From assembly GCA_947396885.1 (NCBI GenBank), contig OX377202.1, positions 35,549,478 through 35,613,477 of the forward strand: a DNA stretch of 64,000 nucleotides, given 5' to 3'. The DNA comes from Heligmosomoides polygyrus polygyrus (taxonomy: Eukaryota; Nematoda; Chromadorea; Rhabditida; Heligmosomidae). This document shows positions 31,224-42,559 of the stretch, in pieces (position 1 is the first letter of the stretch; every line of letters begins with the position of its first letter). Under the pieces are notes generated by a model that made no database searches, was not told where the DNA came from, and was given only the letters and a program-made list of their open reading frames with translations. The position numbers and the translations under genes are program-made.

Positions 31224-31929
31224 TTATTTTTCCAACTGGCTGCCACCACAACACTTTGATCGTGTATGGAAGCTTCGGCTGGATCCTGCATTGTAACGTA
31301 TAATACTTACCATGCCGAATATGAAGCAGATAAACAAAATTTTCACGAAGAAGCACAAGACCAACGAAAAGAATGACCATGCCATCGGTGGTATGGTGAG
31401 AAGAAATTTCGTAACAGGAGCAGCACCAGCGTTTCGCCACATTTCCTAGAAAATGCTGATGGATATAAAAACTGCCACGTGACGAACCCAAACTAATCAC
31501 TTCAAAGTGCTATCAAGTATGTATTACCGAAATTTTTCCTCTCTCCTCAGTGGCTCCTCGTAGATCTATTTCAAGATCTCTCCTTGTTTGTTCATCGGCT
31601 TCTACATTTTGAGATTTAGCTGTAAAACTGCTCGCCTTTTCGGAATGAGATCGAGACTTCGATCTATTCCGAGGTTTAGGTGTTGAGCGACTTCTCTTTC
31701 CAGAGCTCGTTCGAACGCGTGTTTCTGGAGTGTTGACTGCCGAGCCGTTTCTCTTTCCAGAGTGTGATCGAGTCTTGGATGTTTCTGGCGAATTGGATTG
31801 GGATCGATTTGCTCTTCCGGAAAAGAATCGAAATCTTCTTACCAGGGAACCACCTGAAGTGTAGGTCTGAACCAGCATTGCAATGTATGTGAGCAGCATT
31901 GCCTCGCTCTCGGAAGTAATGAATTGCAT
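31224..31929 (-). CDS. Host-like gene: Ser/Arg/Lys-repeat protein with C-terminal membrane helix
   Basis: Two exons join in frame on the minus strand. The upstream exon (to 31,528; ATG candidate at 31,929) encodes about 130 residues. Its centre holds three imperfect repeats of about 20 residues that start S-G-R/K and continue R-S/T-x-S-x-x-x-P-E-T/R and K-T/S-R-S-H; an acidic stretch with E-A-D-E-Q-T-R-R-D-L-E-I-D follows. The exon ends at a GTAATA donor. An 82-nt intron ends TTTTCTAG at 31,446. The last exon encodes P-P-M-A-W-S-F-F-S-L-V-L-C-F-F, continuing to about 28 hydrophobic residues, then a short basic, Cys-containing tail and a stop that overlaps an AATAAA. The product would be a tail-anchored or single-pass protein with a highly charged repeat domain. 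No family is recognised. An earlier exon may exist, as the N-terminus is uncertain. Confidence 0.5.
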
Positions 31930-31999
31930 GTCTGTCAGTATCTCGACCGGGTACAACTTAGGGCAGAGTTATGGCCCGTGAAAGCTGCACATTTGTGGC

Positions 32000-32440
32000 A
32001 GAGTGGTGAAGCAAGCAAGAAGGTTGACATCTTATCACTCTCGATTTCATTGTTCTCTCGAACACGTGTGGACCGGTGAGGCAAGTGGGTATCGTAGCAG
32101 ACTCACGAGCGAAAGGTCAGGGGGTCTGGATCCTGTGCAGAGCATGCCTTTTGCATTCTCGCAAAAGTCATGTTCATGCGCGGGGTGCATGCACTGACAG
32201 TAGACCAGGCGAACAACAGGTCTACATGTCATTACATACCTCACTTATACCACCTGTCGTCCCTTGTCTATCGAGTTGCACCAGCGGGAGCCAAAAACGT
32301 CCCATTCCTTCTACTCTGGCGCAGGAGCAAGCTCTTTTCGAAGCGATGACGGAATGGCAACCGGAGGGGATGGACTTGTCACGGAACTAATTTTCTCTCT
32401 TCTGCAGGAAACAGCATCGAAAGTGAAGCTGTACGCTTTA
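32000..32440. other. Unassigned interval
   Basis: Short frames on both strands without motif. Confidence 0.3.
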
Positions 32441-34044
32441 AAATTTCAAGCCACAGTTTGACACACGGTAATAAAACCTGTTTTTCTAAAACGAGCTCTG
32501 TATGAACAGACGCTCCGATTTGTGTCATTCGCCGAAAATTTTCGACACCGTTAGCCGCTATTTTTACAACCTGCTTTTCAAAGCGTAGAATCCGCACCTC
32601 TTATAGTTTTAGAAGCTCTGCGAATTTTTCAGAGACGTCGAACAAGCTCCAAAATATGGTAGGTTACGTGGACCCATTGCGTTCTCCGATATCGTCGATC
32701 GCCACTGAAGATGGAAAAATTTTCTATCTTCTGAAAGAAAAAGTACGAGGGAGTGGAATGGTGCTTCACGGAATTTTGAGTCATAAATATTACACAGTAA
32801 AATACAAAAAGCTATTGGTTTTTTAATTCAAAAATTTACCGAGTTATAGACATTTTTTTTTGAAATCACTCCAGTGACTCCGGTGATGGGCCGACCAACT
32901 CCTCTGGTCACGATTTCACAAGATTGATCATAACTCGATCTATGTTCGAAATTCAAAAAAGCCAATAGCTTTTTGAAAAATAGAGAAAAGATGCTTTCTA
33001 ACCATATAAAAACCAGTTTTCAAAAAAGGGTCTTCATCCGGGGCGGGGGATTCGATTTTTGTCACGTATTTCTGCAACAATGGACCAGAATTCGAACCCC
33101 GCAAGCCCCTATGAAGACCTCCGTGTTAAAAACTAATTATTATATGGTTTGAAAGCGCCTTTTCTTTATTTTTCAAAAGACCATTAGCTTTTTTAAAATT
33201 CGAAAACTTACCGAGTCACGATTATTTATATTATACAATATAACTTCAGTTTTTTTTCGCACAAAAATCGAAGGTCTCTGCCCCGTATGAAGACCTAGTT
33301 TTTGAAAACTGATATTTATGTATAAAACTTTTTAGTTTTTAAAAAGCCATTGGCCTTTTCAAATTTTGAAAAACTTACCGAGTTATAGTCATTTTCGTGA
33401 ACGTCGAATTTCGTCGCTCCTATGACGTTGGTGCCATATCGACCACGGGTCGATCCAATCTATTCGTTTCAGAAAATTTTCGTTTCAGAAAATTCGTGAT
33501 TTTTACACATTAATTCTGTGCATTGAACAAAGTTGAAACTTTTTGTGGCAAGATTTCAACTGTGTGCGTGATCTGTTTTATAATAGGTAAAAATTAATTA
33601 ATTTTTCTTGAAAAACGAAAAGTTTAAATACGATCCGCCCTAATCATGTCGGAGATCGCTGCTAAGAAGCTTAGCTTTTTACATGGTAATATTCAGGACT
33701 TAAAATTCCATGAAGCACAATTTCACTCTCGCTTGTTCTTTCCTTTAGAAGATAGAAAATTTTTCCTCGAGAAGACCATCTTCAGAGACGATCGATGATA
33801 TCGGAGAACGCAATGGCTCCACGTAACCTACCATATTTCGGAGCTTGTTCGACATCTCTAAAAATTCACAAAGCTCTTAACACTATAAGAAGTGTAGATT
33901 CCACGCTTTAAAAACAGGTTGTGAAAATAGCGGCTTTCAACGGTGTCGAAAATTTTCGGCGAATGAATCAGAGCGTCTGTTCATACAGAGGTCGTCTTAG
34001 AAAAACAGGTTTTATTACCGTGTTTCAAAGTGTGGCCTAAAATT
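32441..34044. mobile_element. 1.6-kb element with long inverted ends
   Basis: The left arm (about 32,441-32,800) is the reverse complement, with scattered differences, of the right arm (about 33,690-34,044). Examples are CACGGTAATAAAACCTGTTT at 32,464 and its inverse near 34,000, and ATGGTAGGTTACGTGG at 32,656 with its inverse near 33,820. The centre (32,820-33,640) has alternating diverged units containing AAAACTTACCGAGTTATAG and GGTCTTCATCCGGGGC-like words. No ORF is present. The structure fits a non-autonomous long-TIR DNA element or foldback. Confidence 0.85.
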
Positions 34045-34049
34045 GTATT

Positions 34050-35560
34050 GCGCTTCCAAAAATCTTGTAGGAAAAGCATTTTTTCCTTATTTCAATTTCC
34101 TCATTAATCGGCCTTCAAATTTTATAGACTGTTATTTAGGACGTAGATGTCGCTCATTCACGCAGAAAACTGTCGTGTCCCTGAGGTTCTCGGGAAGCCT
34201 GAAAAGTTGAACTCGTTGTGATTAATTCGACAACAGCTCTTAAAAGTGCGTTATTTTCAGCTGTAAACAAACAAAATATTATTATCAAAAGATTACATAC
34301 ACAAAACCTTTATCAGCGTTTTTTTTAACAAATTGCTAAAATGAACAGTTACTCAGTAGCACTCTTTCTTGAACTAATCTGACACAGTCGATGCTGCAGT
34401 TGGAAAAAAGGACCTAAGGACCTATTAAAGGGGACAAAAATCGCAAAAATTTTCTAAAAATTCAATGCGGATAGGAAATAAAGCGGTGGTCTACACAGGA
34501 GTCGTAGCAGATCCAGTCTGGGAGGGGGGTCGTAGATTGTCGGCAAAAATGGAACCCCACGCTTGACCCTGATGGGTAATCGGGAATGAGGGCGGTGACG
34601 TCAGAACAACTGGTTTCCACCGAGCTTCGTGTAACGGATTACTTGTATTGTTGACGCAGTACGTTGTTTGACTGTGGAGAATTTCTAAAAAAAACATAGC
34701 TACAATCCGGGGTCATGCGGGTTAGCGGGGGAAAATCCCTCCTACGTGTGGATTTGTTCGAAGTACAGCTCACGGAAGGAGAGCATGTTGCGTATTCCAT
34801 GCCGTGGTCCATCACAGCTCAAGGATTCCGTTGGAGTTCGAAACTATATGAAGTGAAATGAACAAGAGAAATGGTCACAACAATGCATCCGCTCCCTATT
34901 CCTCAACACGCCGGCGGACATCCGAACTAAATAAATAGCCTCATGGTAGAGGCAGTGGTAGTAAATTGTAGGGTCACAATTTACTCAGTGGACCATGTAC
35001 ATTCTCCGCGTTAGTAAAAGTTTTGTTAATGAAAGGTTTTTGGGTGCAGTAGGAGTTGGAAGGGGCAGTCCATGGGCTTCGAACTCCTTCAGCGTAGCTC
35101 GGATATGGTGACGTGCAATTTTCCCTCGTACACGAACTGACGCATATGTACCTGCAGTGCAAGTTGCAACGGGAGGGGCCTAGGTCAAACGATAAACTAA
35201 GCGAACTAAACGGGTAAAAACTCGTGCTACACATGGGAATCGCCATGACACGTCGCCCTTTTTTGAGTACTGACAGGGTGCCTCCCCCAAACCCCCTGCT
35301 CCGGTTCTTGGAAGGTGACTTCCAAGCATGACTGCACAAAAATTGCAATCGACAGCAAAAGGACTAATTCAGCCGGAGCTGCTCAAAAACTGTTGCAGCG
35401 GTCCGAAAACGATAGTTATGAGGAAGCGATAGCAGCTGCCGTGCCGCATTTCGCAGTAGACCGGTTGCAAAGGCGAACTAAGCACGCGCGGTGAGAGTAA
35501 GGCTGTGGTGGACGAGTTGTTGGGAAACGCGTAGCAGGGCTCGTGTCCGTACTCGAAGCT
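34050..35560. other. Unassigned interval
   Basis: No supported gene. The frame at 34,974-35,348 on the minus strand (124 codons) has no recognisable domain. Confidence 0.3.
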
Positions 35561-35563
35561 ACA

Positions 35564-36158
35564 CTTACAACGATGAAATTTTCACGGACGAGTTGTCCGG
35601 GCGCGCCACTGGGCTTGAGGTGCGGTGCTCATCGTGGAGCGCGGACTGAGGGCGGAAGAATGCCCCGCCCTTCGGCACAACTCCACAACCTTTGCCCCGC
35701 CCGAATGGCACGAGCACCCCACCCAAAAATTGTGGTTTCCACCAATCGCCGAAGCAGCGGTCCCGAAGCCGGGCACTGCGAAACACCCCTCGTCGCTATG
35801 CAGGCTGTGGCGTATGCAGCGCGGGTTGTCCGAGAATCGCTCTCGCGGCAAAGAAAGCAAACTCAATACGGTGGCGTTCCCGTTGCCGGAGAACTGGTCC
35901 GCTTGGCATAGTGCCGAGGCGGCGCGCGGTTTTTCGTCGTGTCGTCTCGTGCACTCCACGCCTCCCTGTTCGCCACACCCCGGAGTCCCTTCCCTAGCCC
36001 AATCTGGAGACTCACTCTGCTCGTCTGACTCTCGCCGCTCGCGCGTGACGGAATTTTTCGGGGACCAGTTCACATGTAATCTGGCGTTCCACCGCTGTAG
36101 TTGCTGTTGTTGTAACCCGCCCCGGACAACTCGTCCGTGAAAATTTCATCGTTGTAAG
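35564..36158. mobile_element. TIR element, about 595 bp, GC-rich interior
   Basis: Perfect 38-bp inverted ends lie at 35,564-35,601 and 36,121-36,158 (outer end CTTACAACGATGAAATTTTC). Outside them the similarity continues imperfectly for some 20 bp. The interior is GC-rich and stop-poor, which gives long overlapping frames on both strands that are not credible genes. Part of the interior recurs at 9053-9126. A non-autonomous DNA transposon is likely; the superfamily is not assigned. Confidence 0.85.
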
Positions 36159-36159
36159 C

Positions 36160-36560
36160 GTAGTCGTGTCGGTTCGAACGGGTGAGCTCTTATTACCGAT
36201 CGGTGGTCACACGTGGACACTTATGGGCCACCTTTTTAAGTTTTAAGATTTATGGCTGTTTTTCATTTCTGGTCGACCTATGATGCGCTCTGTCGTATAT
36301 TACGCTGACCAAGCAAAACTCCGCTCTCCCCAAACCCTATCGCGCCGAATTGCTGACCGAGACTAGCATCAGTATCAGAATTATTGTTTACTACGTAATT
36401 TGTCGTAAGCATGGGCGAGCAAAGTTTATGATAGAATGACAACTGGTTTCGGCCAAATGTTTGAAGAATTATGGTTGCTTGGGTTGCTGATCCCCTACTT
36501 GACGTCTATTTTGAGTAGTTCATGTTAGGATAGGGGAGCGTGTAGCGCATCCGGAGGAGG
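36160..36560. other. Unassigned interval
   Basis: No supported feature. Confidence 0.3.
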
Positions 36561-36584
36561 TGCCGGCTGTCGCGTGCACCCGAT

Positions 36585-36840
36585 ACCAGACTCCTGGTTC
36601 GGATTTCTCGCCCAGGCAAACCAAGCCTTCCATCCCTCCAGGGTCGGTGAATTAGTACCAGACTTGTCTGGGACTGCTGAATTGTTCATCGCCTGCCACC
36701 GCACGTCATTATATGGCCAAATACGCATCCAAGTCGTCTCCACGATATCCCGTAGAAGTACAATGCGTGGCGCATCAAAAAAGGGATTGAGTAGCGCGTC
36801 CTTAATCCTTATCCTTATCTATGCTAAGATCAGTCTTTCT
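36585..36840 (+). repeat. Diverged repeat copy A (pairs with 45,330-45,475)
   Basis: Shares CGCCCAGGCAAACCAA and a following stretch with 45,340-45,475, including similar same-strand translation (M-R-G-A-S-K-K-G-L against M-R-D-T-S-Q-K-G-L). It is probably part of an old dispersed element; the type is unknown. Confidence 0.5.
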
Positions 36841-36849
36841 TAGCTATAT

Positions 36850-37280
36850 TAGTCATCTAGACGCGACAAGGGCAACCTAAGTTTTTATAATCAGCATTTC
36901 TATCTCAATTCGGCTAGCTTGGCCTCCAAATATTTTCTGAGACACATTCAGGTTAGGTCTCCCCCCCCCATCAAATAGCGTACTAATCGTGGTGGAAACC
37001 CCTTCACGCGCAGAGCACCAAAATCGTAGGCTGAGGAATAATTGCACGCTCATACATTTCGGGAGCATTCGTGATCTAGGGGTGGGGCATTCTCATCGAG
37101 TGAATTGCTTTCATCTCTTTCGTCAAGTCGCCCTTCCCATGAAATTGTCAGAAATCCTTCAAACCATTAGCTAGCGTCTTGGCTGTCGTTGAAATTCAGA
37201 TGGTGGGCAAAGTCTCTGCAAGCTGGGACGGCACCATGCCGAACGCACATGTTATCCTTTTAACACTACTATGTCATATA
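36850..37280. other. Unassigned interval
   Basis: No supported feature. Confidence 0.3.
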
Positions 37281-37328
37281 TTAATTAGTTAAAAAGTAGG
37301 AAAATCTGGAAGGTTTTGACCCAAACTT

Positions 37329-37541
37329 GGCAAATTCGTTCTCACCTTTAATGGGTTTTATCTTCTTTTCCCTTTTTCGTTTGCATGCTGACGATTTGCT
37401 TCTTGACGAGTTCGATTGCTTGGCACAGGTTTTTGAGTCTCCTAATGAACGAGGGGTGCTGCTAGAGGTGCGTTTTTGATGTTTTCTTAATCCAGCTTTG
37501 ATACCTTTGCCACTTTTTCTTGTGTGCCTTCTGCCTTTCAT
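37329..37541 (-). CDS. Possible exon: Lys/Ser-rich protein
   Basis: On the minus strand an ATG at 37,541 opens a very basic frame (M-K-G-R-R-H-T-R-K-S-G-K-G, then S-S-S-T-P-R-S-L and K-R-K-R-E-K-K-I-K). A good donor (AAAG|GTGAGA) lies at about 37,345-37,350, after I-K-P-I-K. A CTTCATAG acceptor-like site precedes the ATG by about 12 bp. Composition resembles the Ser/Arg-repeat exon at 31.5-31.9 kb on the same strand; whether both belong to one gene is unknown. Confidence 0.35.
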
Positions 37542-37719
37542 TCTTCAGACACCTATGAAGGCAAGTTCCTCCTTCAAATCAGAGAGACGACCAACTGCTT
37601 TCGACGAAAATGTCAGAAAATGAAAGAGTGCTCGCAGCTAGGCATTGCTTGTACATTTGTTCCATATCATATCACACCTCTACGTTCACTACAGGTGATA
37701 CCGAGTCATATTTGATCAA

Positions 37720-38205
37720 GTTTTCGATGCGGCTGCGTAAGAGGCCGCTATGAGCGTTTGTTAGAGGTCCCATTCGTTATCTTGCTTAAGATGCTGCTCG
37801 CCGGTCACAAATTGCGACAATAGCAACATTTCGATTCAAATCACATAGGCCCGCTATTACTGTTCGTGATACGTTTATTCATGCTTTGGGCGATTTCTGT
37901 ATCTACACCTGCACCCCTTGTGAGTTACCCATATTTCGCTTATACATACAGTACGTTTCAAAAGTGTGTGTCTACCCAAAACTTGACAGTTCTACGTTTT
38001 GAGTTCGGTTCTACGAGCTGACGATATCCGCATCCGATTCCCCGTAGTCGAAGATAGCTAAATCACTTATTCCAGAAAAATGGCTTCGTCTTTATTGAAA
38101 AACAGGAGGTTTTGAATTTTGTTTGTTTCAAGAGTATCGACCTACAAAATTTACAGTTTTTATGAACATTAATAGTCAATTGGGCCACTATTGCTTCTTC
38201 ATCAT
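37720..38205. other. Unassigned interval
   Basis: No supported feature. Confidence 0.3.
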
Positions 38206-39950
38206 TTTCATTAGAAACGCTTGGTGGCGGAGTCCACTCTTCTGGTGTGGTGACGCCAATTCTTCCAATCAAACGCTTTATCAGGTCACACTAGCTATCT
38301 TTAAGCCCACGTGCAACGCATCTAGCCAACGTTGCTTCGAGCATCCTCTGGGCCGCTTTCCAGAGGCTTCAAGGTTCAGGCCTAACTTATAGACGGTGTC
38401 GTCGTTAGCGCGAAGCACGTGGCTATACCATCGTAGACGAGCTTCACGCAACTTGTCGGCTATCGTGGCGACAAAAAACCTTTTTCGTATGGTATCGTTG
38501 CGAACGCGGTCCAATCGCGTTACTCCGGCCGTCCACCTTAGCATCTTCGTCTCCATTACACAGAGGTGGCTTTCGATTTCCTTCGTCACGGGCCAAGACT
38601 CAGCCATACGTCGCTACTGGGCGGACAACTGTTCTATAAACCTTCGATTTGAGGTGCTCAGGTATTGTCCTGTCGCAAAGCACCCCAGTCAGCCAGGGCC
38701 ATTTGAACCAGGCTGCACTCGCGCGTGCGCTCACGTCAACTTTAGGCTGCCATCGGACGTGATCGTTGATCTAATGTACTTGAAAGATGTAACTCGTGAG
38801 AGCTCAGTACCACTGATCTTAATAGATCCGTGCTCATTCACATCCGTTGTCAAGTACTCTGCTTTTTGACGTTTAGCCTGAAAACAAACAATGCCATGCG
38901 ACCGCACCACGATTGTGCATGTCGCACGAGTTCGGTTTTATCTTCACCTGCAAGCTTGACGTCGTCAGCATACGTCAGCTCCAAGGTGCCGTCACCTGGA
39001 GGTTTCGTGAGACTGCATCCATCACGACCGCGAAAAGCAACGGGGATAGCGCATCTCCACGATGCGCCCCTACAGAGATGGGAAATTCCATCGAGGTGCC
39101 CGCTGGCGCTCGCACTCGACTCTTTGGGTAAGAGTACAGAATACGTATCCACTCAGTAAGCTCTTCAGGGATGCCATGTTGTCACAAAACGCATACCATA
39201 TAACATACCGCGGAACGCGGTCGAAAGCCTCCTCCAAGTCAAGGAAGGCAAAATGCACCGGTTTATGTTTCTTGCGCTGCTGCTCTAGCAGAAGACGTAC
39301 GGCGTGAATGGCATCAACTGTGCCACAGCCAGAGACGAAACCACACTGATTAGTGGAAAGCTGGGACATCCCGGGTTCGTCCGTCGAGAATTCGCTCAGC
39401 CAGTCAGCAGGGAACCAGCCCTTCGACTTCCATAGGCCAGCTGTCAGGTCATCGCGACCAGTTGTTTCCTGACTTCATCTTCCTCCGGGCGGTTTCGATT
39501 TCACTCGCCATGACGTTCTGAGCGGGACCGTATACAGGAGATGCAAAAGGAATAACAGCAAATTCAACATCCGATTTCTTCGTAGTTGTCGTGCCATCGC
39601 TTCACAGCCCTCTTACGATCCATCAGAAGATGACCGTTCTCGTCATTAGTGCCAAAGAACTGGAAGTCTTCTGCTTAGCGACAGCGATAACGCTCACCAT
39701 CGCGCGTCTCAAGTTTTTTGCCCACATTAGCGCAGTGTGCGGCTTTAGCAGCGGTCACTGCCCTCTTTGCCGCTTTCTTCGCTTCTCGATAATTGCGCCA
39801 ATTATGGACTGTTTTATCTCCGATAAACATGTGATAGAGCCGTTTCTTTTTCCGAACCTTTTCTCTGACATCGCCAGTCCACAGCCATGCCTGCTTATCG
39901 ACCCAGAGCCTTCCAGGTTTGGTTGTGCCTTTGTGTTTTAGGGCGGCGGT
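38206..39950 (-). pseudogene. RTE-clade LINE, second copy, minus strand
   Basis: The same family as the LINE at 16.7-19.2 kb. On the minus strand, right to left: decayed linker and early RT (39,370-39,950); N-Q-C-G-F-V-S-G-C-G-T-V-D-A, with F-L-D-L-E-E-A-F-D-R-V-P (39,070-39,369); after a frameshift, L-T-Y-A-D-D-V-K-L-A with the catalytic Y-A-D-D intact (38,850-39,152); and the C-terminal V-M-E-T-K-M-L-R-W-T-A-G-V-T-R and L-R-W-Y-S-H-V-L-R (38,281-38,607). The far 3' part continues in another frame to about 38,206. The endonuclease is missing, so this is a 5'-truncated, frameshifted copy. Confidence 0.85.
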
Positions 39951-40260
39951 GTTTTAACGTTTGATGTTTCCTGCGCCATTATTCGCCCACATTTGAGCTT
40001 TCGGCACTCGCAATAACAACATTAGCTTCACCACGAAAAGCTCTATCGAACGATCTCCATCTCGACCAATTTCAGAAAAATCGATTTTCTGACAAAGTCA
40101 CATCGAGGACGGGGACGCTCTAAGCCGAGCCTGCGCGGACGATGACGTCATCGAAAATCCTGATTTCGAAAATTTCCAAATGTCCTCATCCAAAATTATC
40201 TAGGGAGTTATTTTGAAGCGCAGATTACGAATCCGAGGTCCTTTTTTGAAAATTGGTCCA
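39940..40260 (+). repeat. Diverged copy of the 2.0-kb foldback arm
   Basis: Starting at GGGCGGCGGTG, it follows the arm at 1999-2320 for about 300 bp, sharing CACGAAAAGCTCTATCGAAC, GATGACGTCATCG and GATTACGAATCCGA. Confidence 0.8.
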
Positions 40261-41900
40261 TTTTGCAAACTTCTTGGACCCAACGAGCTGAAGTATGTTC
40301 AACACTGAATTGCACCTTTAGTTTCTAACGTGCATATTACGTGGCGATAAGGCAGGTGGTGAAAGACGTCGAGGTAAGCAGGTCGGTGGTTAAGGGGGGG
40401 GGGTGAAGGTGTTTCATAGCTAAAGAGCAAGGAGTTCGTCTTCTGTGACAAATTTGTGAATTTTTCATGCCGTGAAAAATTTGTGAATTTTTCATATTCA
40501 TTCATTGTTTGGTAATTGTCACTTTTCAACTCTTCATAGGTATATGTTCCACTATAGGCTCCCAAAAGCGCCATTTGCTACCTTTCCCTTATACGACATT
40601 CTACACTTTGCTGCAGATTTTTGTTAAGAACCTTGATTAAACGAGGTATGGATCATCCCAACTATCGCCAACCATCGAAGCAACAGCAACTACGAGCAGC
40701 ATATGATTATTCCAGTTCACAAGTAGAGACTGAGTGTCCAAACGTGGTCAGCTGACGTGCAAGGCACATGCTCGAGAAAGGACATCCGATTATTGCACAA
40801 GTACAGCGGTACTATACTGCCCCTCGAAGGTAGGCAACTAGACACATTGACGATGGCTTTCAGGTACCCTGAAGATTCGCCGCTGGGTCAGGTAACTACA
40901 ACAATCTCAGCAGGTCAGCGATTATAACTTAAGGTCTACTTACATACCACTGCACACCACACGGGTTTTTTTCCCTGGTAAGCTGACCTTTCGAAAGTTG
41001 TTACATATAGCTAGATTTTATGTTAAAGATAGCACTGGAGGGATATCTGTCAAAACGTTAACCCTGATGATTCGCCGTTACATGGAAGGGGCTTAGTGGT
41101 TAAGAGGTCGGAGAAATTTTTCGCCTACTCTCCGGGCGATATCTGCCTACGAGCCTTTTAAACAGAGATAACGAGTTGGAGAACACTGTTTTTTTGAGCG
41201 CTTTGGGTGAAAAATGAAGTACGGATAGAGCCTTCGAAAAATAGATTTTCTGCTGGCTACCGCTTGTGTTAATTTCTCCAACTTGTAGAACTTACTAAGT
41301 AGTGGTGCCACAATTTTAGTAATTGTTTTGATATCAGCTGATCATACCATTTCCTATGACTTCCATTATAGATATGTTAAGGATTTTATAGCGAATAGAG
41401 GTTGGCGGCATGGTAGTGTTGTCACAGCCATATGAGCGTATCCAGAGATTTCTAGTTATTCAGCTCTTTTCCCCAACTATGGTTGGCATAATGCGTTTAA
41501 AATCAAAAGCAGTCCTCTAAATTATTAGCGACTCAATTTTTTCTCCTTCCAATCTCTATTATGTGACTAGCGATCTCGTTGGAATCGCGCAGGTTCCATT
41601 CGAAGTTCCAAAACGACGATGGGAACATGAAAATGTACTTTTATATTCTTGTTAGATTTATTTTCCATGTAGAAATTCATCGCCGTACACCTGCAACATA
41701 TAACGCTAAATGCAACAATGCATTTATACAATAGTGTCAACAAAGTGAAGCAATACTGAATCTTCTACTGAAAATTAATATGGTGAACTGGCTTGATGTG
41801 AAAAGCATTCTGCGAATGACAGAAAGTAACTATCCATGCATCTTCCGCGTTGTCTATGCACTTTATTCAGTGTTTTGCATCATCATTTGCATGGTCAGCC
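40260..41900. other. Unassigned interval
   Basis: No gene is recognised. A small direct duplication of AAATTTGTGAATTTTTCAT occurs at about 40,450-40,490. A frame at 41,780-41,962 (+) has a hydrophobic stretch, but the minus strand has a better exon model nearby. Confidence 0.3.
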
Positions 41901-41944
41901 ACGTGCAACGTCATCTGAGGTTTGTCAAGAAGATCCTCTCAGCT

Positions 41945-42408
41945 TCAAGAGCAATTGAATAGAGCTTTCTCGAAGCTGTGAACCACGGTTTCGCAAAATC
42001 TAAAATCACAATATGTGTATTTGTAGTCGCCTGAAAAATGTTGGCCATATTCATTATAGCTGAATTTGTTTATAGCGGTATAAATTAGCATTACTGCACA
42101 GTTTGTGAAGAGATGAAAAAAACTTGTGGAACCACGATCATGAAACGCGAAAACGTTACTTTCGACACAAGAGCATAACAATTGCTTTTGCCTAACTATT
42201 GGCCATTATTGCTCAGCAAACTTCATACAGAACTGTATGTTGAACCACTTGTTAAAAGCGAAGCCAATCATCTTACCGTACTCTTTTATTCTTCTCTTGG
42301 AACGCATTGATTTTAATAGGATGCACCATGACGTGGTTAGAATTATAATATTTATTCCAACGACGACGTCCTGGATTTGGTATGTAGGTGAAATTTTTGC
42401 TTGGCAGC
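41945..42408 (-). CDS. Possible host gene exons with one membrane helix
   Basis: On the minus strand an exon at 42,408-42,277 is bounded by an ATTTTAG acceptor and a TACG|GTAAGA donor. It encodes Q-A-K-I-S-P-T-Y-Q-I-Q-D, a hydrophobic run with V-V-V-G-I-N-I-I-I-L-T-T-S-W, and a basic stop-transfer (K-S-M-R-S-K-R-R). A second exon, 42,030-41,945, follows a TTTTTCAG acceptor, keeps the phase and ends in a stop after a Cys-containing 27-residue tail. The helix and basic loop would fit a fragment of a nematode chemoreceptor-type protein, but no family signature is visible. Confidence 0.35.
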
Positions 42409-42559
42409 CTAAAATGTCTTGCGGAATGTGAAAGCCTTTATATGTGTTTACAGTATTGGATGTTTTAAACGCAGGGTAAAAAAACGGATCCCTCCTTGAC
42501 GAACATGCAGCATCCAATCTTAGAGTTAAATTCACAAGTTCCATGTGTAGCAAAGCACT

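Noticed and set aside
35582..36140. Long overlapping frames on both strands (up to 171 codons)
   Set aside because: They fall inside the GC-rich TIR element, exist in several frames at once and have no domain.
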